In this document: positions 40,140-52,477 of the stretch, piece after piece | Layout: each line of letters starts with the position of its first letter | Position numbering within the stretch: the first letter of the stretch is position 1 | Source: Streptomyces tuirus | GTDB lineage: Bacteria > Actinomycetota > Actinomycetes > Streptomycetales > Streptomycetaceae | Reading direction: 5' to 3' | Assembly (NCBI GenBank): GCA_018195615.1 | Contig: JAGTPG010000002.1 | Location: 3,768,501-3,832,500 of the forward strand | DNA: 64,000 bases | Made by a program: the position numbers and the translations under genes | The notes under the pieces: model-generated | Told to the model about the DNA's origin: nothing | The model's database searches: none | Seen by the model: the letters and a program-made list of their open reading frames with translations, nothing else

Positions 40140-40805
40140 CTACGCCGCCAGCCGCTCCGCCTCCGCAACGGCCTCCTCCAGCGTGTCCACAACCGGCACA
40201 CCCACCGCCTCCAGACTCGCCCGGCTGTGCGACCCCCCGGTGTACAACACGGCCCGCGCCCCCACATGCAGCGCAGCCACCGCATCATCCGCCGCGTCCC
40301 CGATCACCACGGTCCGCTCCGCCGCCACCTCACTCAGCGACGCCAGATGCCGCACCATGTGCTCGGCCTTACTGCCCCCCGACGGCCCGGTCCGCCCGTC
40401 CACCCGTATGAAGTGCGGCTCGATCCCGAACCCCCGCACCAACGGCACAAGCTCCTCATGCACGTACATGCTCAGGATCGACTGGCTGCGCCCCGCCGCC
40501 CGCCACCCCGACAACAGCTCCACCGCCCCCACCGTGAGCCCGCAGGCTCCCCGATGCTCGGCGTAGTACCGGTGGAAGATGTCGTCCATGACCTCCCACT
40601 CGGCGTCCGTCGGCAATCGCCCCATCAGCCGCTCGTAGAACTTCGGCACCGGCACGCAGTACAGCTCCCGGTACTTCTCCAGTGTCAGCGGCTCCAGCCC
40701 CAGCTCGGCGAAGGCCGCGTTCGTCGCCCCGATGATCGCGTCGATGTCATGGAACAGCGTCCCGTTCCAGTCCCAGACAATGTGCGCGCCCGTCTTCGTC
40801 CCCAT
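40140..40805 (-). CDS. HAD-superfamily hydrolase
   Basis: A 221-residue cytoplasmic phosphatase of the Gph/PGP-like subfamily. Motif I is VWDWNGTLF (nucleophile Asp and second Asp), motif II is around SQSILS, the Lys is in GGSKAEHM, and motif III is VVIGDAADDAVAA. The helical cap between motifs I and II contains FYERLMGRLPTDAEW. The substrate is not predictable. MGTKTGAHIVWDW at 40805 is chosen over an upstream Met because the extra ten residues are not part of the fold. Confidence 0.9.
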   Translation of the reverse strand: MGTKTGAHIVWDWNGTLFHDIDAIIGATNAAFAELGLEPLTLEKYRELYCVPVPKFYERLMGRLPTDAEWEVMDDIFHRYYAEHRGACGLTVGAVELLSGWRAAGRSQSILSMYVHEELVPLVRGFGIEPHFIRVDGRTGPSGGSKAEHMVRHLASLSEVAAERTVVIGDAADDAVAALHVGARAVLYTGGSHSRASLEAVGVPVVDTLEEAVAEAERLAA

Positions 40806-40878
40806 GCCACAGAACGTACCCGCCCCCACTGACAATCAAGAGAACGGCACCTCAACGCGCCCCCGGCCGGGAGGTGGC

Positions 40879-41394
40879 TCAGTCCCCTCGCCCCACCAGG
40901 TTCGGAATCTCCTGCGTGGCGAACCACAGCAGCTCGTGATCCTCGGCCCCGTCCACGACGAACTGCGCGTCGTCGTCCCCACCGTCCGCCGCCGGCAGCG
41001 CCTCGGCCGCCGCCGTCACATCCGCCTCCGCGTCCGCCGCGTCGACATGGACCGACGCCGCCTTGGCCAGCGCCACGGCACCGGAGACCCGCACCTCCCC
41101 CAGCGCCACCGGATCGAGCCCCTGGTCGGGATCCGCACTCGCGTCCCGGTCGGGCACGTCGACCGCGACCACGACCCGACGCCGCGGCGCGCCCGCTTCG
41201 GCCGCCAGCAGCCGCAGCGAGGCCAGCGCGGCCCGGCTCAGCGCCGCGTACTCCAGTTCCTCGATGTCGTCGGAGAGATACCACTCGCGCAGCGCGGGCG
41301 TCACCGCGTACGCGGCGAACGGCCCGCCTCCCAGCTCACCCGTCTTGTACGCCTCGGCGAGACCGGGGAGGGTCATGGGGACGTAGACGCGCAT
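40879..41394 (-). CDS. Conserved actinobacterial protein (DUF6912-like)
   Basis: A 171-residue acidic cytoplasmic protein starting MRVYVPMTLPGLAEAYKTGE, a start I associate with a conserved Streptomyces family. It has alternating helices and strands, an Ala/Asp-rich middle and a closing DHELLWFATQEIPNLV. There is no signal, membrane helix or catalytic motif. It is next to the HAD gene on the same strand with a 73-base gap, so co-transcription is possible. Function unknown. Confidence 0.82.
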   Translation of the reverse strand: MRVYVPMTLPGLAEAYKTGELGGGPFAAYAVTPALREWYLSDDIEELEYAALSRAALASLRLLAAEAGAPRRRVVVAVDVPDRDASADPDQGLDPVALGEVRVSGAVALAKAASVHVDAADAEADVTAAAEALPAADGGDDDAQFVVDGAEDHELLWFATQEIPNLVGRGD

Positions 41395-41690
41395 GGCTGG
41401 CCGCTTTCGTGGTCGGAGGGCTCGCGAAGAGCCTTCAGGATACGTGCGGGGCGTCCCCTTTCGAGTTCCGGACCGTGACGCCGGAGGCGTCCACACCGGT
41501 CCGGGCATTCACCCGCTGCACCCGCCCACTTCTGGGCCTCCACCACCCCGGAATCACCCGGATAGGTGAACATTTCGGCACCCTCCGACCCCCAGGCCGC
41601 TTCCTTGCTCCTGCCCCCGTCGGCCCCGTACAAGATCACCAACCCGAAGTTACTCCCCGGTACTCACCGGGCCCATGAACGGGGACCCCC

Positions 41691-42497
41691 ATGAACAAGG
41701 TCATGACCAGGACACACCGCCCGACCACGCGCCGCGACCAGCCCACTCCGGGCACCACGGCTCCGCCCTCCCCGGGCGCCACGGCCCCACCATCCCCGGC
41801 AGCCACCGCCGGCACCGCCGCCGCAACGGCAGCAACATTCGCCACCGCCGCCACACCCGCCACCGCCGCAGGAAGCAACTCCCCACCGCGCACCTCCGGC
41901 AGCACCGCCCCACCCCGCATCCCCGGCGGAGGGCGTCGCACACCGGCAGCCGGCGGCCGTCCCCCGGCCTCCGCCCGCGTCAAGCGCCCTCAGACCCGCC
42001 CCACCGACACGCGCCCGCCCACCCTCTCGGGCACCCGCACAGCGCCCCGCAGGGCGCCACAACGCCTCACCACGCCGCCCGCGGTGACCGGCACGCCGGA
42101 CTCCCCTTCCGGCGGCACTGACACCACGCCCCGGGTCCCACTCCAAGCCCTCCGCCGCCCGCTCCCCACCGACGTCTTCGCTGACCTGCTCGTCGCCGTC
42201 CTGAGCGGCCACCGCCCCGTCCACTCCATGCTCCGCCATACCCGGGGCCGTGCCTACGACGAACTCGCCTGGCTCGCCGAGCGCGGCCCCCTGCGCACCC
42301 GCGGCGCCCGCCCCGTCGTCCGCGACATCGGCTACTACGAACCCCGCCCGGGCGCCATCGAGGCCTTCGCCCGCATCGGCGCCGGCGACCGACTCCGCGC
42401 GATGGCCTTCCGCCTGGAACTCGGCCAGGACCTCCGCTGGCGCTGCACGGCGGTGGAACTCGGCGGCCCCCGCCCGCCCCGCGCCGAGGCCGACTGA
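41691..42497 (+). CDS. Rv3235-family protein
   Basis: 268 residues in two parts. Residues 1-150 are low-complexity, rich in Thr, Ala and Pro. Residues 155-255 are the conserved domain (PTDVFADLLVAVLSGHRP, HTRGRAYDELAWLAERGP, then an RWRCTAVEL strand). This domain is found near secA in actinobacteria, including Mycobacterium Rv3235, and its role is unknown. GGGGA lies 6 bases before the ATG. The gene is convergent with secA. The 41395-41690 gap upstream holds only its promoter region and that of the divergent gene. Confidence 0.85.
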   Translation: MNKVMTRTHRPTTRRDQPTPGTTAPPSPGATAPPSPAATAGTAAATAATFATAATPATAAGSNSPPRTSGSTAPPRIPGGGRRTPAAGGRPPASARVKRPQTRPTDTRPPTLSGTRTAPRRAPQRLTTPPAVTGTPDSPSGGTDTTPRVPLQALRRPLPTDVFADLLVAVLSGHRPVHSMLRHTRGRAYDELAWLAERGPLRTRGARPVVRDIGYYEPRPGAIEAFARIGAGDRLRAMAFRLELGQDLRWRCTAVELGGPRPPRAEAD

Positions 42498-42527
42498 GCC
42501 GGCACAGGGTCGTCACCACCCAAGACA

Positions 42528-42561
42528 GAAGGGCCGGACACCCCGAGGTGTCCGGCCCTTC
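42528..42561. terminator. Bidirectional terminator, Rv3235-like gene / secA
   Basis: A perfect 15-bp stem (42528-42542 with 42547-42561) and 4-base loop CCGA between two convergent genes. It is flanked by A- and T-containing ends in each direction, so it can terminate both. Confidence 0.88.
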
Positions 42562-42587
42562 AAGCCGCTACGGTGCCGCAGCCACCG

Positions 42588-45433
<2,846 letters not shown>

Positions 45434-45712
45434 GGGGGTTGGTCTCCTTGCCGGTCGGGCCTGGGACGGTCGGTTACCACTTGACTTACTGAGCAACGGC
45501 CATCGTATGCGAGGACCCCACCGCGCCGGGAGGGCCTGCCGCGACGGCGACCGTCCGCTGCTTCATTTCTCTTTCACTCTGCTTCAAAGGGGACAACGTC
45601 CGGGCCCCTCGGATAGTGCCGCATCCCCCAACCGATTTACGCGAAGCGTGACCGTCCCCTCACTCATGGCAAACAGATGGCGCTTGCCCGGGCCTCCGAG
45701 CAGAATCGGCCG

Positions 45713-46285
45713 ATGGACCCCGTCACACTCACCACGGAACGCCTCCTGCTGCGCACGGTCGGCCGCCAGGACACCGACGCGGTGTACGACGCCTGCCAGG
45801 ACCCGGACATCCAGCGCTGGACCACGCTCCCCTCTCCCTACCTCCGCGAGCACGCCGAGGCCTTCACGGAGCAGATGGCCCCCGACGGGTGGGCCGACGG
45901 ATCCATGTTCACCTTCGGCGTCTTCCTCCACTCCGGGGAACTCGCCGGCATGCTCGGCATCACCATGCGCGCCCTGGGCATGGGCGAGCTCGGCTTCTGG
46001 GCCACGAAGCAGCACCGCTCCAACGGCTACATCACGGAAGCCGCCCTCACCGCCTGCCGCTGGGCCTTCGTCCACGCCGCGCTCGACCGCATCGAATGGC
46101 GCGCCGAAGTCGGCAACCGAGCCTCCCGCGCGGTCGCGGAACGAGCAGGCTTCACGATCGAAGGCACCTTGCGCTCCGCGACGAACCACAACGGCATCCG
46201 CCGAGACAGCTGGGTAGGCTCCCTGCTCCCCTCAGACCTGGCCCTACCATCGACGGCCCCCTACCTACCGGCACCCAGGCCATAG
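45713..46285 (+). CDS. GNAT-family N-acetyltransferase (RimJ/RimL-like)
   Basis: A 190-residue acetyl-CoA-dependent transferase. It opens with LTTERLLLRTV, the usual RimJ/RimL start. It also has LGFWATKQHRSNGYITEAALTA (acetyl-CoA-binding motif A region) and RAEVGNRASRAVAERAGFTIEGTLR. The substrate is unknown; relatives acetylate ribosomal proteins or small molecules. Start 45713 is preferred over 45677, which would only add residues before the fold. It is divergent from secA, and the 45434-45712 gap holds the two promoters. Confidence 0.9.
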   Translation: MDPVTLTTERLLLRTVGRQDTDAVYDACQDPDIQRWTTLPSPYLREHAEAFTEQMAPDGWADGSMFTFGVFLHSGELAGMLGITMRALGMGELGFWATKQHRSNGYITEAALTACRWAFVHAALDRIEWRAEVGNRASRAVAERAGFTIEGTLRSATNHNGIRRDSWVGSLLPSDLALPSTAPYLPAPRP

Positions 46286-46401
46286 CCACGACGCCGCGCC
46301 GGGCTGCGCACCCGCCCCGCACCGGCCCCAACGCCCAGCACGAAGCAGCAAACCCGCAGCTCACGCCCCGTTGTCACTCCCACCCCCTATCGTGCGGAAC
46401 C

Positions 46402-47573
46402 ATGACCACCCCGCGCCCACAGCAACCCTCTCCGCAGACGAGGCCCGCAGAATCGCCCTCCGCGCCCAGGGCTTCCTCGGCACCCCCGACCGCCGCTCCG
46501 GCGTCCGCGGCATCCTCCGCCACCTGGGCGCGATACAGCTCGACACGATCTCGGTCCTGGCCCGCTCCCACGAACTCGTCCCGTACGCCCGCCTGGGCGC
46601 GGTCGGCCGAAGGACCGTCGACAACGCGTACTGGAGGGACACACACGCCTTCGAGTACTGGTCCCACGCCGCCTGCATCCTCCCCATCGAGGAGTGGCCC
46701 CACTTCGCCTTCCGCCGCCGTGCCTACCGCAACCGCCCGCACTGGAACCACGAACTCCCGGACGGCGCCTACGACCAGGTCATCAAGCAACTCCGCTCCG
46801 AAGGCCCTCTCACGGCCACGGAGTTGGGCGGCGCGAAGAAGACGAACGACTGGTGGGACTGGTCCGGCTCGAAGGTCGCCGTCGAACGCGCCCTGATGTA
46901 CGGCGAGGTGGTCTGCGTGGAGCGCCGCGGCTGGAAGCGCGTCTACGACCTCGCCGAACGCGCGATCCCGGACGCCCTGCTGCACGACGAGCTGGACGAC
47001 ACGGAGTGCCTGCGCCGCCTGGTCCGCCTGGCGGGCCGGTCCCTCGGCGTCGGAACCCGCGCGGACATCGCCGACTACCACCGCCTCAAGGGCGAACAGG
47101 TCGACGCGGTGATCGCCGACTCGGGGCTCGTCCCGGTCACGGTCGAGGGCTGGGGCAAGCCCGCCTGGGCCGACCCGGCGGCCCTGGAGACACCCCCGCG
47201 CGGCCGCCACCGCACCACCCTCCTGTCGCCCTTCGACTCCCTGATCTGGGAGCGGGCGCGCACGGAGCGGATCTTCGGCTTCACGCACCGACTGGAGGCC
47301 TACGTCCCGAAACAGAAGCGGGTGTACGGCTACTTCGCGATGCCGGTCCTGGCCGGCGGCCGGCTCGTCGGCCGTGTGGACCCGGCCCGCGAGGGCCGCG
47401 TCCTGGTGGCCAAGCAGGTCACGCTGGACGGCCCCAAGGCGGTCCCGGCCGTCGCCCAGGCCCTCACCGAGGCGGCGACCTGGGTGGACTGCACGGACGT
47501 CCGTGTGGAACGGGTCGACGCGCCCGATCTGCGCGAGCCGCTCGTGAGAGAACTGGCCCGCGCGAACACCTGA
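46402..47573 (+). CDS. YcaQ/AlkX-like DNA glycosylase, winged-helix (start frame broken)
   Basis: About 390 residues. This is an HTH_42 protein of the family that unhooks DNA interstrand cross-links (E. coli YcaQ/AlkX; Streptomyces AlkZ). The catalytic QxD/QxQ signature is seen as GAIQLDTISVLARSH near residue 45, of the QxD type found in YcaQ rather than the QxQ of AlkZ. FEYWSHAACILP and LLSPFDSLIWERART are family hallmarks. The ATG at 46402 (MTTPRP) joins the main frame only if one C is missing near 46413. Otherwise the frame starts at a TTG at 46371, which seems unlikely. Confidence 0.85.
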
Positions 47574-47594
47574 CCGACCGCCCGACGACGACCG

Positions 47595-48341
47595 TCAGCG
47601 GATCTCGAGGATCTTCTCCCGCATCGCGTACACCACCGCTTCCATCCTGGAGTGCAGCTGGAGCTTCTCCAGGATGTTGCGCACGTGGTTCTTCACGGTG
47701 TTCTCGGAGATGAACAATTCCTTGGCGATGTCACGGTTGTTCATCCCCGTGGCGACGAGCTTGAGGACTTCCAGCTCGCGGTCCGTCAGCCGCGGCGCGG
47801 GCACCAGCCGGCGCTCGTCCGTGCGCTGGATCATCGACTTGAACTCGGTGAGCAGCTTGGACGCCATGGACGGGCTGATCTGCGACTGTCCGTCGGCGAC
47901 CGCGCGAATGGCGGTGGCCACCTCGTCCGTGGAGATCTCCTTGAGGAGGTAACCGGTCGCGCCCGCCTTGATCGCGTCGTAGAGGTCGGCTTCCTCGTCG
48001 CTGATCGTCAGCATGATGATCTTTGCGCTGGGGGCGACCTCCTTGATGGAGGTGCAGGCCTCGATCCCGCCCCGCTTGGGCATCCGGACATCCATCAGGA
48101 CGATGTCGGGCAGCAGGTCGGCGGCCTTCTCGACGGCCTCGGCGCCGTCCCCGGCCTCCCCGACGACCTGGATGTCCTCCTCGGCCGCGAGCACGATCTC
48201 CAGGCCACGGCGGAACAGGGCGTGGTCGTCCACCACGAGGACTCTGATCGGCTCCTTGCGTGGAGAGTCCGTGTCCGGGCCCATGCCGACGACGCCGTCG
48301 TCGGCATCCTCGTCACGCATCGGTCCGAAGCTGTCCGCCAT
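47595..48341 (-). CDS. NarL/LuxR-family response regulator (orphan)
   Basis: 248 residues. After a 30-residue acidic extension comes a receiver domain (VLVVDDHALFRRGLE; phosphorylation Asp84 in VLMDVRMP; Lys in LLKEIS). A linker and a LuxR-type helix-turn-helix follow (LTDRELEVLKLVATGMNNRDIAKELFISENTVKNHVR; here described in two overlapping parts). No histidine kinase gene is adjacent, so its input is unknown. GGGGAGGAACG precedes the ATG. It is downstream of hpf on the same strand, with a perfect hairpin in the gap. Confidence 0.95.
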   Translation of the reverse strand: MADSFGPMRDEDADDGVVGMGPDTDSPRKEPIRVLVVDDHALFRRGLEIVLAAEEDIQVVGEAGDGAEAVEKAADLLPDIVLMDVRMPKRGGIEACTSIKEVAPSAKIIMLTISDEEADLYDAIKAGATGYLLKEISTDEVATAIRAVADGQSQISPSMASKLLTEFKSMIQRTDERRLVPAPRLTDRELEVLKLVATGMNNRDIAKELFISENTVKNHVRNILEKLQLHSRMEAVVYAMREKILEIR

Positions 48342-48394
48342 CGTTCCTCCCCTGAAGGCTGTGGCCTGTGGTCCTGAGCCATCGCCAACCCAGA

Positions 48395-48421
48395 GCAACG
48401 ACCCACCGGTTGGGTCGTTGC
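48395..48421 (-). promoter_or_regulatory. Perfect hairpin upstream of the orphan response regulator
   Basis: An 11-bp perfect inverted repeat, GCAACGACCCA (48395-48405) and TGGGTCGTTGC (48411-48421), with a 5-base loop. It lies 54 bases before the regulator start and 125 bases after the hpf stop. It could be an hpf terminator without a U-tract, or an operator or leader element for the regulator. Confidence 0.5.
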
Positions 48422-48545
48422 CACCATGATTTCATGCCTGGACGCCGCCGGAGTGACAGAGCGGGGCGCGAAGTGGTCGCACAGGGGTGCCCCTGGGGGC
48501 GCACACGCGCTCCAGGGGCACCTGCTCCGCTGTCACCCGGCACGG

Positions 48546-49244
48546 TCAGCCGCCGAGCGCACCGCCCGCCTCGGGGGAGTGCGTCTGTGTGACCATCGTG
48601 TCCGTCCTGAGGTGGATCACGCCGTAGTCGTAGGCGTGCCGTCGGTAGACGACACTCGGTTCCTTGGTCTCGGAGTCGACGAACAGATAGAAGTCGTGCC
48701 CGACCAGCTCCATCTCGTAGAGAGCCTGGTCGAGGGTCATGGGCGCTGCGACGTGGGTCTTCTCGCGGACGACGATGGGGCCGTCACCCTGTACTTCCAG
48801 CGAGCCGATCTTCTTCGTGGGGACGGCCTCTTCCGGCTCCTGCTCCGGAGTCGGCACCAGGCCGTTTCCGTTGAGCGTCGCCACACCCGGGACGTGGTCG
48901 GCGACCTCCGCGGCCGAAATCCGGCGCGCGCCACGGCGCGAGAACCGCTTGTCGTGCTGCCTGCGCAGCCGGGCTTCCAGCTTTTCCGCCGCCAGGTCGA
49001 GCGCCGCGTAGGGGTCGCTCGCCGCTGCCTCCGCCCGGATCACCGGACCGCGGGAGCGGAGCGTGATCTCCACTCGGTCACTGCGGTCGGCCTGCCGCGG
49101 GTTGGGCTCCTTGGACACCTCGACGTCGAGGCTGATCACCTTGCCATCGAGCTTCTGGATCTTCTCCAGCTTCAGCTTCTCGGCCACGTGCTTCCGGAAC
49201 CGCTCGGGCACCTCGGTCTTGCGGCCCTTGACGACGATGTCCAC
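48546..49244 (-). CDS. hpf: Long-form ribosome hibernation promoting factor
   Basis: 232 residues. The N-terminal half (VDIVVKGRKTEVPERFRKH, VEITLRSRGPVIRAEAAASDPYAALD) is the ribosome-binding HPF/YfiA fold, and RRQHDKRFSRRGARR is a basic linker. The C-terminal 60 residues (KKIGSLEVQ, DQALYEMELVGHDFYLFVDS) form the dimerisation domain that pairs 70S ribosomes into 100S particles. This is the only form in most Gram-positives. GTG start at 49244 with GGAG 7 bases upstream. The leader is unusually structured (see the 49245-49555 entry). Confidence 0.95.
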   Translation of the reverse strand: MDIVVKGRKTEVPERFRKHVAEKLKLEKIQKLDGKVISLDVEVSKEPNPRQADRSDRVEITLRSRGPVIRAEAAASDPYAALDLAAEKLEARLRRQHDKRFSRRGARRISAAEVADHVPGVATLNGNGLVPTPEQEPEEAVPTKKIGSLEVQGDGPIVVREKTHVAAPMTLDQALYEMELVGHDFYLFVDSETKEPSVVYRRHAYDYGVIHLRTDTMVTQTHSPEAGGALGG

Positions 49245-49555
49245 GCAGAACTCCGTTCCCGGATCGCTCCGCTTCGGTGCGGAGCGTCTCCCTTTTGCAC
49301 CAGGTTCCGGTGAGCCCCGGAACCTCGGACTCGGTGACTTCCACCTCCTCCCCCGTGGGCGAGATCTCCACTCCACCGCCGCGAGTGATGAAGAAAAACC
49401 CGCAGTACGGCATTCGGATTTGAGAGGTGTGGCCTGCGGCTTTCCCTCTCAACCGAACATATCTCGCCCGGACGGATGTCGTCACCCTCTACCGCGGCGT
49501 ACCTCCGTTCAGGTGAAAAGGCCCTCTCGTTACCTGCAACGACACAAGATCTCAG
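49245..49555 (-). promoter_or_regulatory. Structured leader and promoter region of hpf
   Basis: No supported gene lies here. Two perfect stem-loops occur in tandem just before hpf: 49265-49286 (8-bp CGCTCCGC/GCGGAGCG, 6-base loop) and 49303-49324 (8-bp GGTTCCGG/CCGGAACC, 6-base loop). AAAAGGGAG lies between them on the coding strand. The first ends about 20 bases before the start codon, close to the ribosome site. They may affect stability or translation of the hpf mRNA. Confidence 0.5.
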
Positions 49556-50457
49556 TCAGTTCCGGTTTATTTCGAAAGAGTCCGGTGAAGCCGCGACCAC
49601 AGCCGCGCACAGCACGTCAACGACTCCGCCGGCGCCACCCGCGCCCGTGATTACCTGCCGGCCGGACCGCCCGGCCGTCCTCTCTCGCCTTGATCCGACG
49701 TTCTGTTCCTCTCTGCTTTCCCATGTCTCTCCCTCGTACACGGCCGCGCTCCACTCAGCGTTCGAAATCGGCCCGCCGCCCGCACGGCCCGCGCGGCCTC
49801 CGCGATGGACGCCCCCGTGGTCATCACGTCGTCGACGAGGACGACCGGCCCTTCGGAGAGCAGCCGGGTACCTCCGGGCGCCACCGCCAGCGCGCCCGCG
49901 AGATTCTCCAGCCGCTGCCTGAAATCGAGATCCGCCTGGTCGGCCACGGCCCGCCGCTGCCGCAGCACGCCGAGTACCCGGGCCGCGATCCCGTTCCGCC
50001 TCAGCTCGCCCGCCGCCGCGAGCGCGATCCGCCTCGCAGGATCATGCCCCCTGGCCCGCACGGCCCGCCGCCCGGACGGCACGGGCACGAGCAGCACGGG
50101 CGCCCCGACGCGGTTGGACCTCGCCCACTCGCCCCCGGCCCGGGTCCTGTGCAGCCCCGCCCGTACGGCTCCCGCCAGAGCCACGCCGAGCGGGCCGGCA
50201 AGCGCCAGAGCACCCCGTTCCTTGTGGGCCAGCAACGTCGCCCGCACCTCGTCCGCGTACCGAGCCGCCGCGTGCACCACGGGCAGCCCGGGCGGCTCCG
50301 GCACCGGCCGCACCCGGCGTGCCGCCCCTCCGCTCAGCACCGCACGGCACTCCGGGCAGAGCACCGCACGAGGCCTCCCACAGCCCCCGCACTCGGCCGG
50401 CAGCACCAGGTCGGTGAGGTCCTGCCACCACCCCCGCATGGCCACCACTGTGCCCAT
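49556..50457 (-). CDS. comF: ComF-family phosphoribosyltransferase-like protein (C-terminus uncertain)
   Basis: About 230-300 residues, depending on where it ends. A zinc-ribbon CGGCGRP, then LCPECRAVL, near the start is followed by YADEVRATLLAHKERG, VPVPSGRRAVRARGHDPA and the phosphoribosyl-pyrophosphate loop VVLVDDVMTTGAS. In competent bacteria ComF supports single-stranded DNA uptake; its role in Streptomyces is unclear. As read, the frame continues past the domain to 49651 with an unrelated tail. One extra G near 49772 would extend it to 49556 with the end SPDSFEINRN, which I recall from Streptomyces homologues. The start may be ATG 50457 or 50439. Confidence 0.82.
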
Positions 50458-50654
50458 AGCGATCCCACCCCGGCCACCCCTGTGGACAACGGCCTGTGGA
50501 CAACTCACGGCCCGGCGAACCGCTCTTCCCCCACACGAGTGACGGCGTGCTCATGAGGAGCGGCCACCGCCCCCGCTCCCGGTCACCCGCCACGGGCGCG
50601 CGGCGCCTCACCCCGGACAGACCGGCGACCGGTGCCGCGCCGCCCGCGCCCGCC

Positions 50655-52477
50655 TCACCCCGGATAAACCGGCGCCGTGCCCTCCGTCACCTTCTGCCAC
50701 TGCGCACCCGACGGCAGCCGGACGATCCCGTCCACCGAGTACGCCACCAGCGGCAGCCGGTCGTCCTCGGCGGCGGTGACGTCCTTCACGCCCGTCAGGG
50801 CCGCGGGCGCCGGCACGTCCGGCGTGGAGCCGTCGACCTGGACGTACCGCATCTGCTCCACGCCGCCGTGCTCGCGTCCGACCACCACGAGCCGGCTGTC
50901 CCCGGCCCACGACATGGCCGTGACCTCCTCCAACGCAGGCGTCGCCGAACGCAGTTCCACCACCCTGACGGCCTGCTCGCCCGGCTTCCCTCCCGTTCGA
51001 TCAGCCCGATGAGCAGGGTCTTCTTGCCGCCCTTCTCCACGACGAGCGCGATCCGCACCCCGTCGGCAGCCACCCGCACGGCCTGGATCCGCCCGTCCAG
51101 GTGCGGTGTGCGCACCTGGAGCGGATCGCCCTTGCCCTCCTCGAGCAGGAGCAGCCGGGGATTCTCCGGGTCACGGTCGGCGACCCACAGGCCGTCCTGC
51201 GCGTCCCAGCTCGGCGTCGTCAGCCGGTCCTGCTCTGTCCGGCCATGACTGCGCAGCACCGGCTCGCCCAGCGAGCCGCCCGAGACCAGCGACCCCACGT
51301 ACAGCGACTTGCCGTCGAGGCCGACACCGGCCGCCGTGTGCTCGTCGCGCGACACCGCCACCGACCGCAGCGCGGTGTCTCCCTCACCCAGCGCCCCCGG
51401 CGCCGGGTCCGGCTTGGTGTCGCTGCTGCCCGCGGGGATCCGTACCAGCCGGTCCTTGTCGTCGACGAGGTACAGGAAGTCGGGGCGGCGCACCGAGCTC
51501 CGGAAGGCCGCGGTATCGGTCGCGTCCTGCGTGAGCGAACACAGCTCCGCCCCGTCGGCCCGCAGCTCGACCTTGTCCACCGCCGGGCTGAGGTTCTGCA
51601 GCGTGAACAGCAGCTGGGCCGCCATCTCCTGGCACCGGTTGATGCCGATGCCCGCGGCCTTGTCGTCGAGCGGCACCGTCAGCTTGTTCCGGTCGTCGGG
51701 CGTCAGCGCGCCGACGCCCTCGGCCAGTGTCGTACCGGTCGGGAAGCTCGACCTGACCACCGGTCCGAGCCACCGCGTCGGCCCGGCCAGCACGGAGCGC
51801 ACCATCTGCGTCATGGGGTCCACGCGCCGGCGGACGTAGACGGGGTCGGCGACCGCGGTGGGCTGGGAGTCACCGGCCGCCTCGGTGTTCGAAGCGAAGT
51901 AGTACTTGTTGACGGACATGTAGTTGCGCTGGAAGTCCGACTCGCCCATCACGACGCCCTGCGGCAGCGCGTCGATCCGCCACTGCCGCTTCTTGTCCTG
52001 CGTCAGATGCACGGTCCTGCCGTACGCCCCGGTCGCCGGCGCGTACGCCTGCTGCGCGTCCACGGTGGCCACCTTGGTGCCGGTCAGCATGTACGTGATC
52101 TGTCCGGTGTCCTCCCGGCCACCCGTACTCTCGGCCTTGGCGCCCGGCCCGTCCGTCAGCACCGTCGTCGACAGCTCCGGCCGCCACGTCTTCGCGGCCT
52201 CGCCGGTCAGGTACTGGCGCGCCGTCTTGTAATGCGGATCGTCACTGGTGAGCGCCTCGAGGAAGCCCTGCACGATCTCCGAGGGCGGCGCGTCCTCACC
52301 CGGCGGAACAGCGAACACCCGCACCTGGGTGTCCTGGCGCGGGGTGGACTCCACCCCCCGCAGATCCCCACTGTCCGGCATCGACGCACACCCCGCCAGC
52401 AACAGGACGCCACCGGCGGCGTACACCATGACACGCGCGGGCGTACGCCGACCGCGCCCCTCGCGGTCAGCGCCCAC
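50655..52477 (-). CDS. lpqB: Lipoprotein LpqB (frame broken once)
   Basis: About 607 residues after repair. It is the third member of the actinobacterial mtrA-mtrB-lpqB operon, where the lipoprotein touches the sensor domain of MtrB from outside. The signal ends in lipobox LLAGC near residue 29. A GerMN-like domain follows (residues 190-330 region, DPVYVRRRVDPMTQMVRSVL), and a beta-propeller-like C-terminal half. One G is missing near 50991 (EREGKPGEQ), without which the last 110 residues are lost. GTG start at 52477, GGGGAGG ahead of it, overlapping the mtrB end by 11 bases. Confidence 0.93.
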
